NCBI GenBank assembly: GCA_002118135.1
Contig: BDIU01000172.1
Location: forward strand, 62,001 to 126,000
Source of the DNA: Trebouxia sp. TZW2008
Taxonomy: Eukaryota > Chlorophyta > Trebouxiophyceae > Trebouxiales > Trebouxiaceae
Direction of reading: 5' to 3'
Length of the DNA: 64,000 bases
A model generated the notes under the pieces. The model did not search any database. It was not told the origin of the DNA and saw nothing but the letters and a program-made list of their open reading frames with translations. This document shows positions 41,085-51,300 of this stretch, one piece after another (position 1 is the stretch's first letter; every line of letters begins with the position of its first letter). Both the position numbers and the translations under genes were made by a program.

Positions 41085-41671
41085 GTGGTATTGTGCAGGC
41101 TTTGCGAGATCCAAGCATTGCCGCACCCAATGCTCTACCGGTGCAAGGAGTCTTCCTCAGATGTCCAGATGGTAGCCAAGTTTGCCATCAGATATGGCCT
41201 TGATGTGCATTGGGCCTGGGCTGCAAGGGGCCTGGCCCCCAGATTGTTGCATACTGAGGTCATTGACTCGACTGACCCCTTGCAGCTAGTCATCATGGAG
41301 TGGCTGCCAGAGACTTACCGCACCTTGGATCAGCTACCTCTTGATCAGCTGCAATCGGTAGCCCCAACCGTTCAGCAGGCTTTGCACTCTGCACATGGCA
41401 TTCTTGTGAACGGCCAATGCTTTGCACATGGAGATGCTCGGCTGCCCAATGTGTGTGTAAGCAAGAAGGCCAGCAATGGAGCGTGAGGTTCGTGGACTTT
41501 GATTGGACTGGCGTCGGAGGGGTGCATTGCTACCCTGCATTCATCAACTCAAGCATATGGTGGCCAGCAGGAGCTACTCCTTTGGCCATCATGCAGCAGT
41601 AGCATGATATTGCCTTGCTTGAGGCCGAGGTGGAGCTCCGGCTAGAAGGAGGCTTTCTGCCCATGTTGTAA
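41085..41671 (+). pseudogene. Protein-kinase-like gene, frameshifted and with an in-frame stop
   Basis: Frame A (about 41,100-41,456) gives VAKFAIRYGLDVHWAWAARG, LVIMEWLPETYRTLDQL and FAHGDARLPNVCV, the last resembling the kinase catalytic loop (HxDxxxxN). Frame B (from about 41,474) gives VRFVDFDWTGVGGVHCYPAF, where DFD stands for the DFG motif. Joining A to B needs one base removed, or a 17-nt intron at 41,457-41,473 (GTAAGC..CCAG), far shorter than the other introns here. Frame B then meets TAG at 41,600-41,602 and continues open for 22 codons (HDIALLEAEVELRL) to TAA. Similar kinase-like domains with HGDLRPxN and DFDWAG motifs are common in algae and fungi. I call it a decaying copy, moderately sure. 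Confidence 0.6.
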
Positions 41672-42540
41672 TATTACTGGCCATATAGGATGTAAGTTGT
41701 ATTTTGTACCCTAAGTCTAGTATGTGGGTAAGCATATCACACACTCATCATGCAAGTGAATATACTAACTGCCTTTCACAATCGTCCACTGTTTGACCAC
41801 TTTCAAGTGGCAGTACGCCACTTGCACTCAACATGATGATTGCCCTCTTGGCATGTTATCAGAAAGGAGCCGATTTGGCGGTTGGCATCACATCTTCTGG
41901 CACATCATCTTTTGCTGGGTGACCAGTTACTGCTAATGGATGCAAAATCATGTTTTGGTTCTAAAAATGCAATCAATTGATACAACCATTGTTGTCAAGC
42001 TCATCAAACTTTGCGCACACACCTCGACAAAACGCAGTTTGGCATAACTGCCCAGCTTTCAGCAGCTCCTGTGACCAGACTAGATTCACTGGACTCATAT
42101 AATTTCCCAAGTTGAATGCTGTACTGCAATTGGGTTGACAGCAGCGTCATGTGCAGATATTTCATCTGCCATGCTATCACAAGCTTCTAAATCCACAATG
42201 CATTATTGCCAGATCTCTCTCGTTGGCACAGCTGTCACACTTTGCATGTTGCGGAAAAGAGCTTTGCGTCTGAGGAAAAAGCTGCAGCTGGCTGCTGCTG
42301 GCAAGCCAAAGTTGGAAAATATTGTTCAATGCCAAAATCTGGAGGTCTGCTATGTGGCATGCTGATGCCAACATGATACTATCTCATATTTGGTAAATGA
42401 AAACAATGCTGCCAGTCTTCCAACACACCTTCTGGCTGTACCATATCAGTTGACTGTTACAATGTGCTGGCAGCCTGTGACAAGATAAAAACCCATTGCT
42501 AGTTGCCAGCTGCGCTTTGCACTGCTGCGAGCCGAGGAAT
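41672..42540. other. Intergenic stretch with no supported gene
   Basis: A plus ORF at 42,135-42,365 has a basic patch but no known motif. Confidence 0.4.
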
Positions 42541-42549
42541 AGACTGCAT

Positions 42550-42960
42550 TCGTCCAGGATTTGGCAGCAGCCACCTTGTGCATTTTATGCTTTGCACCGC
42601 TGAGGATGTGGCAGTCAGGGGCAGCTGATCAGCGGTACCTAGCGCTTAGCAGCTTCCACACTGAGGATAGCGTCTCTTGCACAATTGAAGGTGCACAACC
42701 CAAGGAGCATCTGATGAGTGTCATTCAGTACTTGGCAGCAGCATTGTGGATAGCCTGTCTTACACCACTGAGGGTGCGCCAGGAAAGGAATAGCATGCAC
42801 AGTGATACTTGACAGCAGTCACGAACATCTGCTCAGTGCTCCCTAGCGCTTGGCAGCAGCCACCTTGTGAATGGCTTGTCTTGCACCAGCGAGAGTGCGC
42901 CAGCCGAGAAACAGCATGCCCACAGAGAAGATGCCTTCCAAGGCGCCTGCATGCCACACA
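42550..42960 (-). repeat. TauE/SafE terminal exon and two downstream copies
   Basis: The real last exon (about 42,957-42,843) ends GARQAIHKVAAAKR then TAG. Copies follow downstream at about 42,734-42,795 (sense SGVRQAIHNAAAKY then TGA) and about 42,562-42,630 (HKMHKVAAAKS). The GGCAGCAG anchors at 42,852, 42,734 and 42,562 are spaced 118 and 172. The second copy keeps its own stop and could serve as an alternative terminal exon. Confidence 0.75.
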
Positions 42961-45900
42961 TACGGTACTCTACCAGTACAAGGACACTTGATGTAAGGAC
43001 AATGGTGTTGGGGATCAAACACTGCGTCTCCAACTGCAGCAGTACCTCTAAGTAAAACCGCTTTGTTTGGTGACTAGTGCAGGTATTAAAAAGAGTCACA
43101 CAAGATGCGCTCATAAGATCAGCTGACACAAACAACTCTTAAGGTAGTCCATGTGGGCAGGCGACATAGCACAGCAAGCACTTGCAGCAGCAAAACTGTG
43201 AGCATGCAACGCAAAACTTCCAATGCCCTGCGAGTGCCATTGGGTACACAAGACCAAGCCGCCATTGTTGTACAACAGCAACGGCGTCGCAATGCCACTG
43301 TGAGCATGCCGCACAAGATAGCCAGTGTATGATGCAGCCATTGTCCTACAGCTGCTACCTGCACGCAAGGAAAAGCGGCCAGTACTGTCCCTAGCCATGA
43401 TGAACATGCATTGCAAGGCTGAACATAAGCCTCCCCAAAGAGAAGGCACTTTTCCTAAATCACGATGCTTGTGTGCCACCAGATTGCATGCAAGTATTGA
43501 CTGTGATGCTCAACACAAGCTGCTCAGGCAAGACAAGACTCAGACCAACCATACAGGACACCTGTCTAGACAGTGTAATCAGGTGCTAAGCGTGTGTGGC
43601 CTGGATCTTGTCTCGCCAGACCAGCATGTTTTATGCATCACAATATGGCTATGAGTATCACTGCATCCTCCTGAAATATACCAGCTAGCACCGACTTGGA
43701 GAAGCATGGATCGGTTGCCCACTTTGCAATGTGTATGGTCTATTGACCAGAATATGAGCTTGCAGGCACCTGCCTTGTGAAAAATTTGTGTGTCATCAAT
43801 TCACGCGCAAGCGCCTGACCTAGCATAAAGTATGAGTGCATTGCTGATACAATGCTGCCTCAGAGGCGCGATTCCCAATTTGCAATGCGTGTGTGTCATC
43901 AGAGCCCCCTGCCAGTGCTTGATGTGATGCTTTAAAGACACCAGCCTGGCCAGACATGGCTCAAGCAATACACACCTAGTACAGATGATGAGGTGCCAGG
44001 TGTGTACGAGCTGAGTCCAATTTTGCCAGACTGGCTTGTTTTGAGCATCGCGATGTTGCTATTCATATTCATATCATCATCATTATGTGCAAAGCATATG
44101 AGCTGGCAGCCACCTGTGATTATCTTGACAGCTGAGCAGGCGCTTTCCACATTTGCGCAACACTATGTACCAAAACATGACATTCAAGCCCTTACTGTGA
44201 TGCTCAAGATACGCTGGCCAGGCAAGACAGGACATGAAGTACACACACCTGGTATCTGTCTGATTTATGGGCTGTGCGACCATTGTGTAAGGACATTGTA
44301 GTCAGCACGTGTGACTATGATGTTGTGATTATCAGCAACAATTTTATGGACATGAGCTAACATGCACCTGTGGGTGCGTTGACAGCGACCTTGCTGCCGG
44401 CAGAGCTGCCAAGGGCAGTTCCAGCCGCCAGCCCCGCTGCCATGCGCCAGTCCACATTGCCTAATCTGGCATGCTGGGCCAGCCCAACACAGGAAGGGGG
44501 GACCATGGCCAGCAGAGAGCTGCCAAGCACTGCTGTCTGCAGCCACCAGTTACATGAGTCCACTGCTATCAGGATGCTTGGTATAGGAACACTCGGTAAA
44601 AGGACATTGCCTGATCTGGCATGCTGTGCCCAAGCACTGCTGTCTGCACCTCACCAAGCAAGTGCTATGAGCACACGTCCAAGTTATACATGCTTACTTG
44701 CTGACATACTTTAAAGAACTGTAACAGCTTCACCGCCGTCACCAGAGTCATCATTTGCACGCTTGACGCACACAGCTGGCATGACACAGGGACAGCATAT
44801 TCACGTTTGCCTAAAAAATTGGAGCCAGCTATCAGCACGCATATTGCACAAGCAGCCTTGTTCAATTGATGATCTCTGTATGCGCAAAGATTCAAAGGGA
44901 CCACTATACCTGACTCAGGGGAGTGAGGATTGCCAGCAATGGCGTGACAACTGTACCGCCTCCAATGCCCAGTAATCCAGAGGCTACTCCCGCAGTTGCT
45001 CCTGTCATGCCCAACAGCACAGTGTTTGACCACGACATTTCTTTGAGTCCTGATATGGCTGAGTCCTTCATGTGTGACCAGCTGATTTGTGCCGAAGGCT
45101 GAAGCTGTGCTGGGGCTGCTTTGTCTAATGGTGGATCAGCTGTCATGGCTGGCACTTTCTTTTGGAACAGGAAAGACTGCAAGCCACAGCATGGACGTAA
45201 AAGACTCCCTCATGCTGAATTTTTCACAGAACAAAGCTGCACACAGCGCATTGATGTGGGGTGATGCTTTGCATATGTAAGAGCTGCACACAAGGCAGGC
45301 ATATCATGCCAGAGCAGTGAAACATCAAGGTGGAGACAATGCATGGCAGACAATTTATGGCAGCGAGCCTGCACTCTTGACAGTAAGATAAAAAGCAAAG
45401 GGTGGTGAGGAGAAGTGCAGAGCTGTAGCACACCTTGAGTGGAACAAGAAAAGCCACTGCAATTAGAAAGTATCCCAGGATCCTTTTCAGAGCCTGCAAT
45501 GCAATCAATGCTAATTTTTGACTCATTATTTCACTTGTTGCATGTGCAATGCAGAACAGGGGTAAGCATGGACGTGTCAAAGCAAATGGTCTAATGACAT
45601 AATGAACAGGTAAGCAGGCTTCTATTACATCATGCGCATTGCAGCACAGCTCGGCATAGACAGCATTGCAACTGAAGAACTCACCAGAGCATCCAATGTG
45701 GCTGTCAAATTAGCGCCCAGCGGAGCAGTCAACACTGCACAGCAGCTGATGAGCAGAGCTGCTGCAGTGTCCACCACACCATGAGACAAATATGTATAGC
45801 TTGATGCCAGGGCTGTGCTGACAACTGCCACAAGGGAGGTGCCAGACACCAGCCTGTGCAAGCATTATTCACACTGATGGGCAGTGCTGCTGCAGTACTT

Positions 45901-47450
45901 ACCATGTCTGTTTGATGCCGCTGAGAATCGGTCCTTGCAATCATCAGGCTCATTGCACAATGCCAGCGACATGCCATGCTTTTCGCCTGCCAAGCTGGCT
46001 GCTGTGTGGGCACATCAGCACACATATGCCAAAACTAGGAGCAAAATTGGATACAGTTGTGCAGCAAGTATGATGCACTGAAGTCATGGCATGTGATTCA
46101 GCTTGCTAGTGCATGCTTACTAAGCAGTGGTCAGGTCTTGCCATGCCCCAAACAGCTGAACGACAAGAAGGGTTGTTTGCGTTGACACAAAATGGCTTTG
46201 AAGACATTTCGCTTCTTGTTGCACGTAGCATGGTCACAGAACCTCATGAGGGAGCATTCCAATGATGATGTTGACCATTATGCATGTAGCTTGCCTTTGT
46301 GGGAGGGCCCTGCAGGCGCCGGTCAGCAAGGGAACAATGAGGACCCCTCCTCCAACCCCCACAAAGCTGCCAAAGACCCCAGCTAGGAGCCCAACAGGCA
46401 CAGCCAGGCCCCGCGCTTTGGTGAGAGTGGCAGCATCGGGACCTTGAGCAGCGGTTGCTGATGCCTTGGAGCTGAACATGGCTCTGCAGCCTGTAATTGG
46501 CATAGTGCATGCATTGCTATGCAACATTAGCAGCAAGCACAGTAGAAACAGGTGGCTACCCATCATGCAACAATTGCACATGGACATGCAGCAAGCCTGG
46601 CGGTTAAAATGACTTTTGCAGGGAGCATTAGCCACCTTTGGGATGCATGTAAGGCATTCAGGCTTGCTGGTCATGGCATGCTCTGATACAGAAAGCAACA
46701 CTCAGAACAAGCTGTTGTGGCTTCCGTTGAGAAAGAAAAAGCAAATGTTCCTGACTTATGCCATGCTGCTCCTGCTTTGCAGCATCATTGCAGCAGCAGC
46801 AATTGCTTCCAAGGAACCAAGAGCTCACAGTATCAGCAACTGCGAGATCAAGAGCAGCACATGATCACACGCTAGCCACAAGCTATGAGCAGGACCACAA
46901 CATACAAGCCATGAGTGTGTGGGCAGATTCATTCAAGTTGCATAGTGCTGATCACTGAAGCAAGCTGAGCGAAGGCAAATACCACACCTGTATTTGACTT
47001 GACTGATGCAGGCTGCGTTCTGGTGAGAATCTGCTGCAGCCTTGGTGCATGCATGCTTGACTGACAAGCTTTGCTGTCTTGTCTTTGGACCAAAAGCCCA
47101 TGTTGGGTTGACTTCCCCTGACAAGTTGCTGATTTTGCCCAAAAAGCTGCAGATGCTGTTTGCTGATGCTGCTTCAGGAAGTGTCTTGTACTTCTGAGAA
47201 TGCTGGATGAATGCTGTGCGGCGTTCTGCACGCCTGCTGAGCTAGAACATTTGTCAGCTGATTGGAGGAGATTGCCAGCACGCTGCATGTGCATGTGGAA
47301 TGCGCGTATTTGCTGCTTCAGCTGGCCATGGCTGGCGTTTGGTATGTTGAATGTCTTGACAGAATGCATCCGTGTTGGCTTTGGCTGAAGCTGTAACACT
47401 TTGGCCTGCTGACGTGCCTTTGACAGGATATCACAGCACCAACGCTGCAT
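42843..47450 (-). CDS. TauE/SafE-family anion (sulfite/sulfur compound) permease
   Basis: Polytopic membrane transporter made of two related halves. First half: GLLAGVFGSFVGVGGGVLIV (46,395-46,295 exon), then after an AG/GCAAGC (GC-AG) intron VSGTSLVAVVSTALASSYTY (45,853-45,685), then LKRILGYFLIAVAFLVPLK (about 45,498-45,436). Second half: LLGMTGATAGVASGLLGIGG GTVVTPLLAIL (45,182-44,913), SSLLAMVPPSCVGLAQHARL then GNVDWRMAAGLAAGTALGSS (about 44,550-44,370), ending GALEGIFSVGMLFLGWRTLA (terminal exon, stop at 42,843). The two GxGGG motifs and GTSLxAxV/LLAMVP repeats are diagnostic. The 5' end is less sure: an exon starting at 47,450 (MQRWCCDILSKARQQ, CACCATG context) would give a Ser/Gln/Arg-rich, plastid-transit-like leader; otherwise translation starts near 46,503 or 46,476. 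Confidence 0.8.
43100..44365. other. Large TauE/SafE intron with local repeats
   Basis: Between the last two exons there is about 1.4 kb without coding support. It holds short repeated words (GCCAGAC/CCAGGCAAGACA near 43,530, 44,030 and 44,215; GAGCATGC(A/C)(A/G) near 43,200 and 43,302). No gene is visible inside. Confidence 0.4.
44440..44700 (-). repeat. TauE/SafE exon with a diverged upstream partial copy
   Basis: CATTGCCTAATCTGGCATGC (about 44,455) in the LAMVPP exon matches CATTGCCTGATCTGGCATGC (about 44,608) in the upstream intron, each followed by CCAAGCACTGCTGTCTGCA at different distances. The upstream copy lacks the middle of the exon. Confidence 0.65.
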
Positions 47451-47500
47451 GGTGACAGACCTGCAGTCCTTTCTCCTCTGCTTTTTGCAAATGGATTGGG

Positions 47501-48303
47501 TTAGGCAGTCTTGTCAGATCTTGTTTGTATCTCGGTCCACATTCCTGGGACCAGCATGCACTCACATCAGTTAGAACAATCCTCACATATTCACCAGCCT
47601 GTGACAAGCTGTCGATTGGGAATGCGCATGCCGTACCTTTCTTCACAAACCCAGCATCTGGTTTCGACTTGATCCTTTCCTGCAGATAACGACAAAGGCT
47701 GCAGTTGGAGACATGACTGACATAATTGACAGCAGCAGCCCATGGCAACAAAATTGCAGCACACCTTGTATTCCTGCCTTGCGCTCAACGTTGGCGCAAC
47801 TACAGTCGGGTAAAGCGCTGCGCAGATGAGGGTAACGATGCCAACCACCTGCAAAATGTGTATGCATCACGGGTGCACGCTCTGGTAGCATGTCACAAAT
47901 GTCTTGCGCAAGTACACGCACCGCAATGCTCTCCTTGCTTGTGACTGAGGGCATGCGGCAGGCAGAAGTCTTTGTTGCCGCGATCGCGTTCGCGATCAGT
48001 GTGCCGAACCGCACTTCCTCTGCAAGTCTGCAGCAGCAGCTCAATTATGGAACGTTTTGATTGTCCAGTGTGATGACCATACAGCTTGCTATGCTGCCGC
48101 TCAGCAACAGCGTAGCGCCCTCGGTGCAGTGACATCGTCAGCTGCTGAAAATAATTGCGTCTCAAGTTTGACCCAATTCAGATTCATGCTTTGGTGTTGT
48201 AATTCTTTGCTCTCACCATGTTTTGATCTGCAAGTGTGCGGCCGCAAGGAGGTCTGCGAGGGGGACGCGTCAACATCATGTCTAGACGTTCCACAAGCTT
48301 CAT
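47501..48303 (-). CDS. SMIM20/MITRAC7-like single-TM protein (86 residues)
   Basis: Four exons in consistent phase: 48,303-48,217 (MKLVERLDMMLTRPP..ADQNM), 47,848-47,765 (VVGIVTLICAALYPTVVAP, one membrane helix, then RQEYK), 47,679-47,637 (ERIKSKPDAGFVKK) and 47,544-47,501 (GMWTEIQTRSDKTA, stop TAA). Order and motifs, namely a helix containing (A/G)A(L/F)YP, then EEYK, then a short RAGI-like segment and G(L/M)xxW, match SMIM20/MITRAC7, an inner-mitochondrial-membrane chaperone of COX1 assembly. The short basic N-terminus fits mitochondrial insertion. An N-terminally longer reading from 48,408 would overlap the dynein 5' exon, so I prefer 48,303. Family assignment rests on short motifs. Confidence 0.6.
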
Positions 48304-48360
48304 GCGTTTCTTGGCAAGATTCCTTTGTTGATCTAAGGATACGGCATAGAAACGAACAAC
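48304..48360. promoter_or_regulatory. Very short divergent promoter, SMIM20-like / dynein
   Basis: Only 57 bp separate the two inferred start codons (48,303 on minus, 48,361 on plus). Transcription start sites of each gene must lie within, or beyond, the other gene's 5' region. No TATA box is visible. Confidence 0.5.
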
Positions 48361-51300
48361 ATGGGAACCAAGAAGTTTGACGCTCCCGTGAAGGTCAGAG
48401 CGCGCCATCCACCCCTTTTGACGTTCATCTGCAAACGAGCTTGCACATTTGCGACATGTCTCTGTGCAGATCCGAGTTCCTCGGGCGTTTTTGTCAAACA
48501 GCAGAAGCCCGAGCAAGTCTCCAACCAAGGGAGGTTCTGTCACGTCAATCATAGGTATATCAAGCCCTGATTACTGCTGCGGAGCTCAAAAGTGTGTGAC
48601 AGTGTCTTTGAAGTGCGCAATTTCAAGTCCTTTGTCACTCATACCTTCCAGGATCAACAAAAGCTCACGTTCAAGCTGGCCTAGCTCCTAGGCCAGCACT
48701 GACTGGGACAGCTGCAAGTCCAGTCGCAGACAATGCTGAGGTGCCGCCACCTCAGCCATTGGTGGAGCGCTACTGCTTTGATCCCGTAAACACTGGCAGC
48801 TTTCCTCCAAAACCAGCCCTAACAAGAACCATTGATGGCCTGCATGGAAGTCAAGTGGCACGCTTTGCCCCCATTGCCTCAGCCATTGAAAGTGCAGTCA
48901 AGCAGACTGGGCCTGGCAAAGATGCAAGGGCTCTGGACATGTCATTCAAGCACAATGCCGCTTTGCCTCTGGAGCTGTTCGACAATCCTGAGACAGAAGT
49001 GATCGCACCTGAGACACGCCTCAGCCAGAAAGGCTGTGATGAGCTTGGTGTACTGGCCAGATCCCGCTTCTATGACAGCAGAGGACAATTTGCTTGGGCA
49101 CCGTGCTTTGTCCTTGCATACGACAGGTGACTGCAGCTGGGCTCCCTCTTGAATTAGTTTACTCTGCCGAAGTGAGTTGTGCTTGTTGTGTGTAATTTAG
49201 AAGCATAGATCAGTACTCATGTGCCGCAAATCACATTCATAATGCTAAACTGCAAGTCATATGCTGTCCAGATGATGTTGATGACAGCAGCCAGCTTTTC
49301 ACAGTGGGAAATGATTGCTGTGAATATTTACACTCTTATGCAGGCCGCAAGAGCGATTCCTAATACAGTGGCAGGAGTCCCGCACCCAGAAATGGGTCAA
49401 GCGCTTCAATCTGTTGTTTGAAGATGAAAGCATTGACGACTTTCAAGCGCGCATCCAAGCTGCATTGCGTAGACGGCAAGAAGTGGAGAGGGATGCACGG
49501 TACAAGACGTATGTTGACCAGCAGCCCTGGCATAACATGGAGACCTTGGACCAGGCTTTCCAGCAACGCATCATGCAGCTGGCTGGCGGAACACTGCCAG
49601 CAAAGCTGCCAGAGCTTACTCAGAGCTTCTTGACAGAAGTGAGGATCATCTACACATACTTGTTGCCTTGCATGGCATCAACATCCTGATACATCAGGCG
49701 CTATCTGTACACCTTTCGGCCAATGAGTGTGCTCTATGTACAGTCTTGGCTGTCTTGTCTTACACCTCAGGAAGTGTTCATTGCATTCTGTGTAACAGCG
49801 CTGCAGACTCCTTGAGTATTTTTAACACCCTTGGTCATGGCGTACCCGCTGCTATACTTGTTATCACGCTGAATGCGGGCACATGGCATGTGTCAGCTTG
49901 CTCAAGTCATACACCAATGCCTGCATGATTACAGGTCGAGTCAGACTATCAGCATGCTGTCAAGGAGGGCATCGTGGATCTAGGTTTTCATAACCCTGCC
50001 AAAGCAGCTCAGCTGACTGCCCACCACATAGATAACATCAAGGTGGTGCACCCAATTCCAGAACAGGGCTGCATCAACCTTGACAACGCCTGTGGGCGTT
50101 GTGGGAGAGTTGTCTCTGGCACTCAGGCAAGTCATTGCATAGATGCCACACCAGACGTGGTTCATTGTTGACAATGCTAAAAGACTAGCATAAATGAAAA
50201 ACTTTCTCTCTGTGATGTCAAACATGACACCGTCCTTTGCATGGCCTGAGACCAGTTGCAGTGCAAGCCTTTGCACCACAGCAAGTGAACCTCAAAAGTT
50301 GTCAAGCATTTTGCATTGGCTCTAGTTGCAGAGGCATAGTATGCAAGCCAGACAGACACAGTAATATGCAAGGTGACAGGCAAGATGTCAATGCAGGGAG
50401 CGCAGTCTGACAGTCAAGAGGTTGCCAGGGAGGCTTGGCTAGACTTGCAAGGCGACGTGCAGCATGCCCTACCCTTGGCTCAGCCAAAGCTACTGAAAGG
50501 CATTCAGCTGTACTTTGCTGAGCTGGACATTCAGAGTGAGATACCTATGCCCTGTCACAGGCTGACGCGATTGCCTGACTCCTTGATGCCTATAGCATTG
50601 CGTTTTTGAAAAGGCAACACAACATTGCGCTGCACTATATGCATGGTGTTGATCTGTTCAGATGATAGCAGAGGAAGTTATTTTAGGCACGTGCCGTCTG
50701 ATACGCATGTACTTAAATTGGGACATCTTGTTTCACAATCATCAAGCAAAAAGTACACACCTGGCCATCACCTTGCAGGCATGCTGCTGGTAGATACTCA
50801 GATGAAGACGCTGCGGCGCCCGGCAGCTCTGTCTGACTTCCTGCATTGTCAGGAGGGACACCTGGGCGATGTGGTTGACGCCCTCAGGAGTGACTGGCTA
50901 CTGAAGGTAAGCCTTAAAAACATTGCATGGCACCATCCAGGTGCCTGGTTGAACAGTTTCTGATGCAGCAATTACTCTGAGCAGACCTAAGTCGCAGACA
51001 CTGCGTTGCAATGGATGCTCACCTGTACCTGGCGTTTGTTGCCACCTGGTTTGCCATGCTATGTGCAAGCCTACGCCTGACACACGGGTGGAGACTGCAC
51101 AAACACATCTCCAGAGAAAGTTTGTAAGCCAAAGGGAGATTCCATGCTAAATCATACAAGCTTGCAGGACAATGGCTTGTCATGCTGGCACTTCCCTAGA
51201 CATTAATCCCAGGCTGCATCTACAGAGCGGCTCCCTTGATGACGCCAAACGGCATAGAATTCTCTTTGTTCTAGACCTTAATGCATTTCAATGCCTGCTG

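Noticed and set aside
48408..48552. Longer N-terminus for the SMIM20-like protein ([14 protein letters not shown] onward)
   Set aside because: It would overlap the dynein first exon antisense; the start at 48,303 gives a family-sized protein.
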